Of a DNA stretch of 64,000 bases, positions 35,746-47,535 are shown piece by piece. The DNA comes from Batkoa obscura (Eukaryota; Entomophthoromycota; Entomophthoromycetes; Entomophthorales; Batkoaceae), in the NCBI GenBank assembly GCA_030770535.1, contig JASVEC010000059.1, forward strand, positions 62,001 through 126,000. The letters run 5' to 3'. The translations under genes and the position numbers were made by a program. Numbering within the stretch: the first letter of the stretch is position 1; the number at the start of each line of letters is the position of its first letter. Under the pieces are notes generated by a model. It worked only from the letters and a program-made list of their open reading frames with translations, searched no databases and was not told the origin of the DNA.

Positions 35746-35844
35746 TGAGGATGTATTTTTATATTTAAGAGTTTTACTAACAATTTTCCACTCAAATAGC
35801 GCTTAAAAGATGGAAAAAGTAATGAAGCCAAAAAAACATTCCCG
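35746..35844 (-). mobile_element. short TIR element, copy 11
   Basis: Starts TGAGGATGTATTTTTAT, contains CCACTCAAATAGCGCTTAAA and ends AAAAAACATTCCCG; flanked by TA on both sides. Confidence 0.76.
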
Positions 35845-36015
35845 TATGCTATTTATTTAAATTTAGTTTTTCATGTTTTTGTTAATATCAATCTATACTA
35901 ATTTTGATGTAACTTAGCAAGTAGTTTAAAATTGAAAATTAACCAAAAAGGGGATGTTTGATCTTGTTCAAGGTATTCTAAAAAATAACTTAAAATTTAT
36001 CAAAAGGTTTAGTAG

Positions 36016-36040
36016 TTTAATTTAATTTAATTTAATTTAA
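36016..36040 (+). repeat. TTTAA microsatellite
   Basis: Five tandem TTTAA units in the spacer between P450 copy C and the P450 pseudogene. Confidence 0.75.
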
Positions 36041-36352
36041 CTTAATTTGAATAATTTTTAAGTTAAGATAAAAGTTTTTCATATCATTTCAAGTATTGTA
36101 CCATACATATATATATATTATGGTTTTATAACTGTTTAATTATTTATCATATCTTTGATTTCGATATTTATCAAAAAATGCCGATAAATACAAATGTCAA
36201 TAAGCAGAACTACACTGGTTTTATATTGTTATCTCCCTATATTATTTTAGTTTAATTTAATATCGGCATTGTTTTTACTAATAGCCACTATCTTGGTCAA
36301 ACTGCTTGTATTTAAAAATCTCCTTTACTCATTAATCCTATCTATCAATGTA

Positions 36353-36452
36353 TAGAGATATCTTTTTTGACTTTGTTACTTTTTTATCTTCCAAGCACTA
36401 TTTGAGCGGAAAAATTGTTGGCAAAATTCTTAAACACAAGAATGCATCTCCA
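36353..36452 (+). mobile_element. short TIR element, copy 12
   Basis: Starts TAGAGATATCTTTTTTGAC, contains AAGCACTATTTGAGCGGAAA and ends GAATGCATCTCCA. Left flank TA, right flank CA then TA. It sits about 50 bp behind the P450 pseudogene. Confidence 0.7.
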
Positions 36453-36499
36453 CATATTATAACAAAATTCGAAATAAAATACGAAATTTATCAATATAA

Positions 36500-37783
36500 C
36501 TTTATTCGCTCATTTCTGGAAGCATAAATATTAACTGCTTCCTCTGGTGTTTTAATGAGATATAGTTTGGATTTTACACTCTATTCATGCTTTGAAGTAA
36601 AATTAAGGTCATATAATAATGGCGTAGTAGCCAAATGAAGTTCCATCCAGGATGGGTTATGAACATAAAACATTAGGATTAATATTAAACAATAAAAACA
36701 GGATATAAGATTACTTTCTGCCTAAGCATGCTCTTGGGCCAATTAAAAAGGGCATAAAGTTTTTATGACTTTGAAACTTGCCATTTTGATCAATCCATCA
36801 CTCTGGCTTAAATATATTAGGCTCTTCCCAATAATTTGGATCATCTTGAAGATAATTTACATCAATTGTAACAACAATCTCTATTAAAAGTACAAGAACT
36901 TTTTTATGCTGTTCCATTTCTACATAAAAAACACCTTTTCAGAGATAGAATAGCCTTCAATCACTTTACACCTCTTGGAATAATTCGTGGTAGACCACCA
37001 GGTACAACAGGATACATTCTTAAACCTTCATAAATTACAGCACGAAGATAATCACATTCTTCTTTACATTTAACAAAATTAATTTGACTTTGATCCTCAA
37101 ATTCATCTTTTAAGTGATTTTTTAACTTCATACAAATTTGTGGATGTTTTGATAAAAGATAAAAGATCCTAAAAATAGTTTAATATTAACGTATAATTTA
37201 TATATATAATACCATGTTAGTGAATTAGATGTTGTATCAGATCCTGCAATCCTATTGAATAAATTAATATTTTTAGTAATTAGTATTATTATTTTTACAA
37301 TTGTAAGATTGATTCTTCTACTATTTCTTTTTCACTAAGTTTCTTTCCTGTATCTGGATCAGATGCATTGAGTAAAGTCCCGAATGCTAAATCACCAATA
37401 ACATCCTAACAAACATATTAATAACACAAAACACATAGATAATGATGAGATTACAAATGAAAAATAATGAAAATAAAGCCCTAGATCAAAATCTTTGTTA
37501 TTTGAGCTCATCTCTCCTACTTTTGTAACTAAATTGCTAACATTTTCTTTTACTAAATACTCTACTTATTATAACAATATTCCCATATTTTTGATGTAAT
37601 TTTTTTGAATATAAATGATAGGTACTAGGATAAGTATAAACTCCCCAAAAAAATTCGGGAAATCAAATGTATCAATGAGGTTGGAACTTTTCCTAGTGGA
37701 TCGATATATCTATTCTATCTCATATTATAAGCTTAATAAACTAATAAAGTGAATATAATATAATTCAATGTTAACATAAATGT
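36500..37783 (-). pseudogene. cytochrome P450 pseudogene (copy D)
   Basis: Remnant of the same P450 family. It keeps parts of exon 1, exon 4, exon 5, exon 7, and exons 8-11. Two internal deletions are clear against copy C: one removes most of exon 5, exon 6 and part of exon 7 (joint near 37380); the other removes exons 2-3 and part of exon 4 (joint near 37568). A nonsense change turns the Arg codon of the PERW motif into TGA (near 36799), one base is missing in exon 9 near 36969, and the final stop codon is lost. Even so, 36720-37565 is almost identical to copy C, introns included, so it duplicated or was converted recently. Confidence 0.85.
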
Positions 37784-39376
37784 AATCTTTTTTGAAATTT
37801 TTTTAACCTTTTTTTATCAAAGTAAGTTACACTTATACTTATTTGCTTTTGGCAAAAGGTTAGAGATATTCATAGAGTATAAGGTTTTGAAAGCTTTTGT
37901 TTATTTTTTCAAATATACACTTACCCCTTACTTCAAGAGGCCACGCTCTCAAATTAAAACTGTATCATTTTTGTTTCATACAGTTTGAAAATAAGTAAAA
38001 AATTCAACTTACACATATATTTTTATTGTGCTTACAAATTTATAATTTGAACTATCAGTGTAACGATATTAACAAATAAACCTAAAAATATAGAGTAAAA
38101 AATATCCGTGCCCCTTTAATGCATTTGAGCCAAAACAGATTAAATAGAAGTTTACTTACATGAAATTTACAAGATTGAAGAAATGGTTCATTCTTTTACA
38201 TCAGTTGAGTAAGCTTAGTGAAATTCTAATTGTGCGACCAGAGCAAATATAATTTGATTAAAATGATACAAAAAGGATCATTGAGGTGTATATATAGGCG
38301 ATTCTAGACCATAGGAGCTACAAATCGATTCAAACAATAAGTCTAACTAAGTAGTTTAATGAAATTCAAAATAATTTAACTTTTATTTTTGAGTTTACTT
38401 TAAGTATCTTTTGAAGCCTGCAAAACAAAATGAAAATCAAGCTATCAATTAGCAAAGGAATTAGGACTTATTAAACTAAATCATCAGAGTATTAGTAAAA
38501 AAAGGTATATATAGGCATATAAACAAATACATATAGATAATTAGATTTTGTTTTTCTTTTTGAATTAGTTTATCAACTAAACTTCTCAAATAAATGTACA
38601 TTGTAAGCTTTTTAAATATTGGTTTTATAATACTTTTTAATTTATTGAACTGATAAAATTTAAATTAACATTTAAATGAAATTTATTTTGATTGAATCCG
38701 ATTTGCGACCCATGTGATTTGGAATCACTTAAGTTTACTATTACATTATGGAATTTATCAAAAATTATGTCAGAAAGTGTTTGTTTTAAGGACCTCGCAT
38801 GTACAACCATAAAAAGTAAGCATATGAAGTACTCTATTGTTTATATCTAAACCATTTTAACAAATTTTGCAAATATCGTTTAATAAAGCTCTTTCATATT
38901 TTAGAACTTTTTGCAATCATTTTGACTAAAGCTGTTGACCCTGTTTGGGCAATTAGAGGATTTCATAAGACAGCCCAATGAACTGGCATACGAATAGAGT
39001 ATAACCTTACCAAAACCTAAATTAATGATCCTCGAGAAGATCGATATTGACTTATCAAAATTAGACTATACATCATTCTGAGTTCTGATCATAATAGCAA
39101 CTTTTAAACTCAATTTTAGATAATCAAATAATAAAATTATCTTAAAACATAAATTATAAAAAAAGATGTCAAAACATTAAAAAATCGATACTTTATTTTA
39201 TTTCCTTATTATTAATATAATGAGCTTTTGATTGAGTATTGAATATTAATTCAATTACAATAAAATAATCAATTTCAACTATTAAAATATCAACCAAATA
39301 GATATCCAAACTATATTTTATAAGGGATTTAATTTCTTAGAGGGATTAACAAAGCGGTTCAACTTATAAAGAAAAA
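37784..39376. other. gene-poor intergenic DNA
   Basis: About 1.6 kb upstream of the P450 pseudogene. It is AT-rich, with no frames, tRNAs or family elements that I could support. Confidence 0.5.
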
Positions 39377-39398
39377 GAAAGCCTCAACCCAGGCTTTC
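39377..39398 (-). terminator. terminator-like hairpin behind a coding remnant
   Basis: On the minus strand, GAAAGCCT pairs with AGGCTTTC around a 6-nt loop, followed by TTTTTC. This perfect 8-bp stem plus T-run lies 16 bp behind the final stop of the remnant at 39415-39660. It has the form of a bacterial intrinsic terminator, odd in a fungal genome. Chance formation is possible in AT-rich DNA, although the stem contains GC pairs. Confidence 0.4.
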
Positions 39399-39414
39399 CT
39401 CTATTCATTAAAAA

Positions 39415-39660
39415 CTAAACGTCAATGTCGTTAAACTGTGTGTTCAAAACTTCCGCTTTATTAAAAGCATCTAATCAGAATGCTTTTTTTACAATGGAGT
39501 GAGCAAAGCCGTTATCTACAAGCATTCCTGTTGCCCAACTATATGAGTCTATTAAAATGTTATTCTCATTTATCTAGAGCGCTCAATTTTCATTTCAAGT
39601 GATCTTCTAATTTTTCAACTAACAGAAGCTTTCAACATATACCTTTTTTTCAACCTTTGA
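39415..39660 (-). pseudogene. degenerate coding remnant, possibly of bacterial origin
   Basis: One minus-strand frame runs about 80 codons with protein-like content, interrupted by several stops. Readable pieces are ILIDSYSWATGMLVDNGFAH and LDAFNKAEVLNTQFNDIDV, the latter ending at a stop codon. No intron signals explain the interruptions, and most fit Trp or Gln codons changed by G-to-A or C-to-T. I do not recognise the family. The terminator-like hairpin directly behind the end hints at a bacterial source. The upstream border is not visible. Confidence 0.35.
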
Positions 39661-40885
39661 TATTGATTATAAAAATTATAATTATTCATTCAAAGTAGAG
39701 CCTAATTTTAATGTATCAAACTATTATCAACAAGTTTTATGCTTTTATTATCTTACTCGACTTTTAGGTTAGCTTTTATAAAGCTAGATACAAAACAATA
39801 AATATATATTGATATAATCAAAAGAAAATGGTCTTAAATTAAAATACTCTTTATATTATTTAGTAATTTAAACTTTATACTATTATTTATATCTACTTTA
39901 GCTTATGTTTAATTCTCATACTTTTGGTTTCATTCTATTCTCTTATTACATCTAGTAATAAACTATTTGGGCCCTCTGGCTCCTTCAAAGTATTTAAAAG
40001 AATCGCAATAAAGATATATGGGAGTCCCTTTTTCTATTATTTCAGATTAGAACTTGGACACATTGGTATGTTATAAGTCGTTAGCTTTATGCTGGAGATT
40101 AGTTTATATAAATTAATTCCTAATATAAAACTAACAACTTATATTAATGATAAAAAGCAAGAGTTGTTACTTTTTAAATAAAATTTCTATAAAACAATCT
40201 AATAATGTAATAACTAAAATGTAATTACACTAATTTGCAATAAAATAAATAACAAACAATGATGCTTGAGGAATAACTTGTAAGTTAAATATTTTAAAAC
40301 GTCATGACTTTTTAACCTATATAAATTTGATTTAATTTTTCAAACTCATGGTCTGAAATTCATGTTTTTATCAATAAAATAAAGTGGCATTAAATATGTT
40401 CAAATTTAAAATAAATACCACATAAAATTGTAAACTGCGATAAAAATGAACCTCAATAAGAAGACTGTTATAAATATAATAAAAGCTTATAATAAAACAA
40501 GAGGGTGACAACTACTAATTATTAATATTGCAAAAAACAAAACTATCAAATCTTAAAAAAATTAGTAAACCTGACGAAGAAAAAATATCTAAATTGAACT
40601 GATGATTGTTTATTTATTCTACAAAAAGGAATGACTCTGACAATGTGATAATATGATAAGTTAAAATAAAATAACTAAAGTTGATAGCATACTATTTAAT
40701 AATAACCTCAAAAACATAGCAACTAATATACAATAAAAACAAAATATAATGGATTTATTCATAAAACTATTAATCACATTCAACAATTAATGATAACTTG
40801 CATGATATATAATATGATGATTTTAAAATCAAAAGCCTTATCTTTTATTCTTTTATATAAGTACATAAAAAATACATCAAACCAC
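39661..40885. other. intergenic before the subtilisin gene
   Basis: AT-rich, no gene or known element recognised. Confidence 0.5.
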
Positions 40886-40954
40886 TATATAAACCCCTAA
40901 AATGAACATTTAAACAATTAACTCAATAACTCAATAACTCAATAACTCAAAAAA
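40886..40954 (+). promoter_or_regulatory. subtilisin core promoter and repeat-bearing leader
   Basis: TATATAAA at 40886-40893 is a plausible TATA box, about 70 bp before the ATG. Between them, about 40920-40950, is a short tandem repeat of AACTCAAT that would fall in the 5' untranslated leader. Confidence 0.55.
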
Positions 40955-40960
40955 AAGAGT

Positions 40961-42421
40961 ATGAAGTATTTCAATTTATTATTAATCTTAGGTCTTGTTA
41001 CCAGTGATGCCATCTATGATCGTAAAGTATTAGCAGAAGTCTCTAGTGGTGCTAAAGAATTAAATGTATTAGTTCAACTTAAGCCATTAAAATTGAAAAG
41101 TGTCAATTCTAATTCTGCTAGTAATACTGAAGTCTTACAATTACAACAACAATTAAAAGAACATCAAAAAGAATCCAATGTTCTAAAATTGATTCAACAA
41201 TTAAATAGCAAGGGCTCTATTTCTTATTATAAACCTTATTTCATTTCAAATACTATCGCAGTCACTGCCACTAAAGAAGTATTAGATAACTTGGTCAAAC
41301 AGAGTAATAATGAGATTGTAGAAATTTCAAGTAATCAACCCTTTAGAGTAGATTTACCTCAACCACAATTAAGACAAACACAAGCTAATTGGGATGGTAA
41401 ACAACCTCATTGGAGTCTAACTTTTATTAATGCTACCAATTTACCACAAGTAGTATTAGATAATGCTAGTAAATTAGTCTATGCTAATGCTGATACTGGA
41501 GTTGAATATACTCATCCAGCAATTAATAAAAACTACCGTGGTAATTTAGGTAATAATAAATATGATCATAATTATAATTGGTGGGATGCCAATAAAGTGA
41601 AACAACCTAGTCAAGGATTAGGGCCTTGTGGAGTCAACTCAAAAGTACCATGTGATGATAATGATCATGGTACACATACTATGTCTACTACAATTTCAAA
41701 TTTAAATCTTGGTGTTTCTCCCACAACCAAATGGATAGCCTGTAAAAATATGGATCAAAATTTAGGGACTCCTGAGACATATTTAGGTTGTTTACAATTT
41801 TTAATGGCCCCAACTGATCTCGATGGTAATAATCCTAAGCCTGAATTACGTCCACATGTAATTGGTAATTCTTATGGTTGCCCAACATCAGAAGGCTGTT
41901 CAAGAAATACATTTAATCAAGCTTTAATTGCTTTAAAATCTGCTGGTATTTTCATGTCCGTTTCCGCCGGTAATGATGGTGCCCAAGGTTGTTCTTCCAT
42001 GTTATCTCCACCTGCTATTGATCCAAATGCATTTTCAGTAGCTTCATCGAATTACAAAGCTTATACAAGATCTTCGTTTTCTTCTTTAGGTCCAGTTAAA
42101 GAGAGGGCCAATGCAATTGATGTTACTGCCCCTGGATCTTCTATTACTGGTGCCGTTCGAGGTAATACTTATGCTTCATTATCAGGTACTTCAATGGCTT
42201 CTCCACATGTCTCTGGTGCTGCTTTATTAGTTATGGCTGCTTGTCCTAATTTAGAAAGAAATGTGGATTTAGTTGCTAAAGTTCTTAGACAATCAGCTAC
42301 AGTTCAATACTCTAAATTAAAATGCGGTGGAGATTCAACAACTAAAGTACCAAATAATGAATTTGGATATGGTATTATTAATGTGGCTAAAGCATTACAA
42401 TTATGTAAAACTATTAGTTAA
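40961..42421 (+). CDS. secreted subtilisin-like protease (S8)
   Basis: One exon, 486 residues. A signal peptide (MKYFNLLLILGLVTSDA) is followed by an inhibitor-I9-like prodomain (about 20-130, ending before QPFRVDLPQ), then the catalytic domain. The triad is Asp178 (NADTG), His236 (DHGTH) and Ser411 (SGTSMASPHVSG), with the oxyanion Asn338 (SAGNDG). Cysteine pairs such as PCGVNSKVPCDD and GCPTSEGC suggest disulfides. Layout and motifs fit the bacillopeptidase/minor-extracellular type rather than the short proteinase K type. Such enzymes degrade host or environmental protein; entomopathogenic and coprophilous fungi carry many copies. It has no introns, unlike most neighbours. Confidence 0.93.
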   Translation: MKYFNLLLILGLVTSDAIYDRKVLAEVSSGAKELNVLVQLKPLKLKSVNSNSASNTEVLQLQQQLKEHQKESNVLKLIQQLNSKGSISYYKPYFISNTIAVTATKEVLDNLVKQSNNEIVEISSNQPFRVDLPQPQLRQTQANWDGKQPHWSLTFINATNLPQVVLDNASKLVYANADTGVEYTHPAINKNYRGNLGNNKYDHNYNWWDANKVKQPSQGLGPCGVNSKVPCDDNDHGTHTMSTTISNLNLGVSPTTKWIACKNMDQNLGTPETYLGCLQFLMAPTDLDGNNPKPELRPHVIGNSYGCPTSEGCSRNTFNQALIALKSAGIFMSVSAGNDGAQGCSSMLSPPAIDPNAFSVASSNYKAYTRSSFSSLGPVKERANAIDVTAPGSSITGAVRGNTYASLSGTSMASPHVSGAALLVMAACPNLERNVDLVAKVLRQSATVQYSKLKCGGDSTTKVPNNEFGYGIINVAKALQLCKTIS

Positions 42422-42655
42422 ATGAGAATAAATAGGGTTTTAAATTTATTTGAATTTTTAAATTTGATTTGTAATTTTGATTTATTTTGATAGGGGTAAA
42501 CTTAAACTAAGTTCCTTGAAATATTGACTTCTAATTAACTTTATTTATAAATTTGAGAATAAATAAAGATAACAATGAAATTTTAAAAATAATGCAGTTA
42601 AATCCCGACAAATTCGTTCTTTTTTTCAATATTTTTTCAATAACTAATATCAACT

Positions 42656-43942
42656 ATGATCGCTCTAACCCTGGCTTTTGTCATAACTTATTTCATTTAC
42701 TATCTAATCACTTACATAATAACTAAAAACGATATAGAATATATAAGTGATTCCAATTTAATTCCTATATTAAAACGAATCCAATCTTATAATTGGACAT
42801 ATACACCAACTTTTTATTTAAAAAATGCCCATTTACAAACTTGTTTTGGTGCTTTAAATATAGCTAAAGTAGAAGAGATTAGTTATAAAGAAGAAATATT
42901 TGTTTGTTCCGATAATGAAAATGTAGCTTTACATTGGTATCCTACATTACCAGATCCTGAAAAAGAAGAGATAATTGTAGTTATTATGCATGGTATGGGA
43001 GGAGGTAAAGGTTAATAATCTTTTTAATCGTATTAATTTTAATCATTTTATAAAGGAAGTCATGCCAGTTATATTAAAGATTTAATTCATAAAACAAATT
43101 TAACTGAAATAAACAATATCAAATTTGTTATATTTAATTATCGTGGTTGTAAGTTATTTACCTATTATTATAAAAAAAATGTCTAATTTTTTTATAAAGG
43201 TGCTGATTTACCCTTAACATTAGCCCGAATCTATGATGCTGGTAGTACCGAAGATTTAAATGAAATATTAATCTCTTTAAAATCAAGATATCCAAAATCA
43301 AAATTATTAGGAGTTGGTTATTCTGTTGGTGGCAATATATTAACTAAGGTAGTATTATTATTAAATCATTTAAATTTAAGTACTTAAAAATAACAATCTT
43401 AGTATCTTGGTGAAAAAGGCAACCAGAGCCTCATCTCAGGTTCTGTCATAATCTCAAATCCCTTTGATATGTCCACATGTTCCAGAAATATGTTACGTAA
43501 AGCTATTAATTATTATTTTTATACCCCTTTATTTATAAAGATATTGAAAAAACCATTGATTAAAAATAGTGAATTATTTAAAGAGCTATTAGTGAAACAA
43601 TGGTCTACAGTAAGGGAATTGGAATATGATGTGATTATTAAAAATCCTTTATTAAATAATAGATTTCATTGTATTGATCAATATCATAGAGAAGCTTCAT
43701 CAAATAGAAAGATATTAGATATTGAAGTTCCGACCTTATTTGTAAATGCAAAGGATGACCCAATCTCTATCGAGTTAGCTATACCAAAAGAAGAAATTGA
43801 ATTGAATCCTAATTGTTTGTTATTATTAACGAGTTTAGGTGGTCATTTAGGTTGGTGGGAGAAAGGTGATTGGGGTATAAAGGAAAATCAATATTGGACA
43901 ACTGAAGTTATTGTTACATTTTTTAAGGAGTTTTTGAATTAA
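42656..43942 (+). CDS. alpha/beta hydrolase, ABHD1/3-YheT-like
   Basis: Four exons (42656-43010, 43056-43148, 43200-43348, 43403-43942), 378 residues. An N-terminal membrane helix is followed by PTFYLKNAHLQTCFGAL, typical of this family. The oxyanion region is MHGMGGG, the nucleophile is Ser191 in GVGYSVGGN, Asp lies at about 317-318 (NAKDDP) and His at about 347 (GGHLGWW). Yeast relatives Eht1 and Eeb1 make medium-chain fatty acid ethyl esters; animal ABHD3 cleaves phospholipids. The enzyme is probably tethered to the ER or lipid droplets. The first intron uses GTTAAT as donor, weaker than the GTAAGT-type donors nearby; frame and homology require it. Confidence 0.87.
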
Positions 43943-44038
43943 TGCTTTTTTTTTGAGTGAATAAAAATGGAAATTTGAAGTTGATAGTTTATTTTATTTC
44001 ATCATAGTATAATCTATTTTTATTTTTATTTAAAAATC

Positions 44039-46375
44039 ATGGACGAAAAGATGTTAAACAAAGAAAAAAATAATCAAATAGGTAAATAACAAGAACTTAT
44101 CAAAACAAAATAAAGAAGATATTCAATTTTCAAATTAGATTCCATTTTACAAGACAATGGTATACAAACATTTAACACTTCTATACAACAGATTGGGTTT
44201 GATTCAAGCGTCAATGAAAGTGTAAATAGTTTTCAAGGAATAAAAAATCAATTAAATTTATTATTGGAACTTAATGATAACATTAAATTTTCAACTTTTG
44301 AACTAAATCAATCTATTCATGAGTTTGTAATTAATCAATTTGATATTGATAAATTTAATGATGCAATTAATGCTGAGATTGAAAAGGGGGTAAGTAAAAT
44401 TTATTTAATAGTTATCATTGTTTATTAATTAGATTATCTATATAGAACTCACTACCTTTGTGGTTAAAAGATTATTTGAAACTACCCTTTTTTAAAAGTC
44501 TATTAGTGGAATTATTTAGAAAATTTCCAAACTCAGCTGTTTTAATGCATTGTTATAAGGTAAAAACACTTATTTCATTACAAATATATATTATAAATAC
44601 TTAATTTTATAGTTAATAAGTTTCGGTGAACAAGAGGAAGTAGAAATTATTGAAGAAGATACAATAATGGAAGATATATCAACTATATTTACAATTAATG
44701 AAAATGAATATGAAGATTATTGTAATCAATTTATGGTAAGTTAAACAAATACATATGAGTTCAATATAGCCAATAACTAATTAGTATTATAGGATAAATA
44801 TACAGAATCTAATAAGATATGTTTAAAAGTAATCTATTATTTACGAGAAATAAATAATGAATACCCAACTTCTTTAATATTACATGATATCAATAATCGA
44901 ATGATAGAAAAACTAAGCTTAGTTTGTAACAATTATGAAGAGTTTAAAAGCTTATTAAACCTTTTAATGGAAATTAAAGATAATGATATTTTATCTTTTT
45001 GTTTTAATAAGAATATTCATAATTTAAAAACTATGCAATTAATTCAAAAGGTATTTATTTACTTATTCATTTATTATTAAGTTGATTGTTTTTTGATTTT
45101 AGTTTTATTCAATTACAACCCAACAAGAAGATTTAGAATTTAACAGAAAATTAGCGATTCCTTACGTCATAAGTAAACCATAACAATCATGTTAGTACTA
45201 ATAGTACTAACTTTATTCTCTTAAATAGATAAACTAATAACAATAACAATATTATCAAATAAACCTAATGACACTAAAAGTGAATTTAATCAATCCTTAG
45301 ATAAAGGATTGTATTTATTATGTTATTTAACTACCGTAAATCCACTCACTGGTAGGGGTTTACCAGAAAAAGCAAGACAAATTGGATTTGAATTAAAATT
45401 ATTATGGAAGACTAAACTATATGCATTATGTGAAATAAGTCAAATGTATTCTATTCCATCGGCTGCTTATAGGTAAATAATTGTTTTTTTAATTGAGAAG
45501 AAAAGAAAGAGGACTAATGAGATATTATTAACTAGGGATATTTTACCAGCAAAAGTTATATTAATGTATATTATAAACAACATCGATAATATAATCATTC
45601 ATAAGCAATATATGACATCAGAAGAACCTATTATTTATAAGTTAATTGAAGATGTAAGTAAAATAAATAATAATAATAATAATAGATAATAACAGCTAAT
45701 AATAATATAATTTAGATAGCAAGAATACATAAACCATTACAACGAGAAGCATTTAATTGTTTATTAAAATGTCTAGATAAATGTAAAAAGATGGAAGAAA
45801 AATATCAAGTAATATACAAATTTTACTATTATAAATTTATAAATTCATTATTATGATTTAATAGAACGAATGTGAATCGATGTTATATGAAAGTATAATG
45901 AATTTGTTTGCATATAATTTAATCAAACCAATAATTGATCATTTGAGATTGAAAATAATTGCATTAAGGCCTGTATTAATTAAATCATTAGTTTTCAAGG
46001 TAAGTTTGATTTACTGTAATACAACAATAATAATCAATTGTATCTTTATGTTTATTTATTTATTTATTTATTTAGATATTAGGATACTGCCAACCATTAT
46101 ATACAGTATATTTTATAAAGAATATATTATTATTAATTTACGATATGGAATTATTACTTAAAAAATGTTCAGTTAATGACCTTTTTTTAATTAGCACTAA
46201 AAGGTTTTTAGGTAATATTTAATGTACTACCATATGATAATAATAATTTCTTTTTTATTTAGATTTAGCTTCCAATATTAAAAATTATCACACCATTAAT
46301 GAAACTTTAGAATCAATTACAGCAATTAGTTTTAAAGCTAAAGAACTGGCTACTAAAGTTGCTCAAATTCAATGA
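44039..46375 (+). CDS. NELFCD: NELF-C/D (TH1)-like protein
   Basis: Twelve exons: 44039-44081, 44139-44389, 44446-44559, 44613-44735, 44793-45050, 45103-45172, 45229-45472, 45506-45653, 45716-45808, 45865-45999, 46076-46211, 46263-46375; 1728 nt, 575 residues. This is close to the human NELF-C/D length (about 580-590). Human-like motifs recalled from memory align in order: LPLWLKDYLKLPFF and MHCYKLIS with PAWLEQM and FTVKLIS; LIEDIARIHKPLQREAFNCL with LLDEISTCHQLLHPQVLQLL; LFAYNLIKPIIDHLR with LLSRGYVLPVVSYIR; LGYCQPLYTVYF with LDVIAPPYTSDF. NELF holds RNA polymerase II in promoter-proximal pausing in animals and is absent from yeasts. No other NELF subunit is in this window. Splice choices at exons 3 and 8 were set by frame. 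Confidence 0.7.
46048..46075 (+). repeat. TTTA microsatellite within an intron
   Basis: Six or more TTTA units fill the acceptor side of intron 10 of the NELF-C/D-like gene and seem to serve as its pyrimidine-rich tract. Confidence 0.75.
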
Positions 46376-46608
46376 CACCTTGGCTTTGTGTTTTTTTAAA
46401 TGTAAAAATTAACTTAATTCACTCCCTTTTAAATATATAAGTTAAAAATAAATTATTTTTCATTAATTTATCTTATAATATATTATTTAATTTTTTTGAT
46501 AAAGAATTCATGCTAATCTAATTTTTAAAAATAATTTTATCTTTTTTTTGAAAATTGTAAATCAATTTTTTTAAATCTTAATAAAATCAATTTTAAAAAA
46601 GTAATAGA

Positions 46609-47535
46609 ATGAGTGTTCCCAAAAATATATGGATAGCTGCATCTGATGGCGATTTAGAAGTAGTTAAAGTAAGTTAATTTAATAAAAAAGTAAATATTAA
46701 AATGTATTAAAAATTCATAATAGTCTTATCTTGAATCTGGAATATCTGTAGATGCTAAAGATCCATACGGTTATACACCCTTGTAAGTATATAATATACT
46801 ATTTCTAATAAGGAAAATACTCCGTTTTTTAAAACAAAATTACGGATTCAATTTAATATTTATATTTCATACTTGATTAAGTCTAAAACTTAAAATAGAT
46901 ACTAATATATATATTTCTTCAGGAGTGCTTCTGTAAGTTATGATCATTATGATTTAGCTACTTATTTAATTGAACAAGGGGCCAATGTGAATATTGTTGA
47001 CTTTGATAATGAAACCCCGTTACATCATTGTGAATCTGTAAGATGTGCTAAATTATTAATTGATGCTGGTGCTAATCCAAATTTAAAAAACAATGAAGGT
47101 GTTTATGTAAGTTTTTTATATATCTTTCTATTGAAGATTATATTATCTTTGTTAGTTAATATTAGAAGAATAATTTAAAATCTATTTATTTATTTATTTA
47201 ATAATAATTTGATTGAAGTTAATTCATTTTCTTTTTTTTAGCCTTATCAAACTGCTTATGAAGAAGAGAATATCGAGTTATATGAATACCTTTATCAATT
47301 AAGTGAAGATAAAATTGAGTTAAATAATAATCAATTACAACATGTAGATTACGATGGGAATGAAAAAGAAGAGAACGATATGGATTTAAATGATGAATTC
47401 ATTAATAAATTCGATCAAGTAATGAAAGATGAAACTTTTGAAACAGAAGAAGAGAGAGATAAAAAATTAGGTGATTTAGTATTGAATTTATTAACGGATA
47501 AAGTCAAGAGTAGTAATGGAGATAAGAAAGAATAA
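46609..47535 (+). CDS. small ankyrin-repeat protein
   Basis: Four exons (46609-46668, 46724-46782, 46923-47106, 47242-47535) give 198 residues. Ankyrin repeats fill residues 5-100: NIWIAASDGDLEVVKSYLES, DPYGYTPLSAS, HYDLATYLIEQGANVNIVD, ETPLHHCESVRCAKLLIDAG. A final PYQTAYEEENIELYEYL half-repeat is followed by a charged tail (EEENDMDLNDEF). Repeats of this kind bind proteins; no enzyme domain is present. It resembles the short cytosolic or nuclear ankyrin proteins of yeasts, but I cannot name an orthologue. Transcription runs in the same direction as the NELF-C/D-like gene, which ends 233 bp earlier. Confidence 0.83.

Larger units (their letters stand above)
34123..36499. other. intergenic with three TIR elements
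   Basis: About 2.4 kb without a supported gene. Element copies 10, 11 and 12 are at 34761, 35746 and 36353. An 8-bp inverted pair GTCAAGGA/TCCTTGAC spans about 35148-35213. A TTTAA microsatellite lies at 36016-36040. The plus frame at 35240-35476 has no family features. Confidence 0.55.

Noticed and set aside
45500-45515. Alternative acceptor for exon 8 of the NELF-C/D-like gene after position 45509
   Set aside because: It leads to a stop within eight codons; the AG at 45504-45505 keeps the frame open and matches phase.
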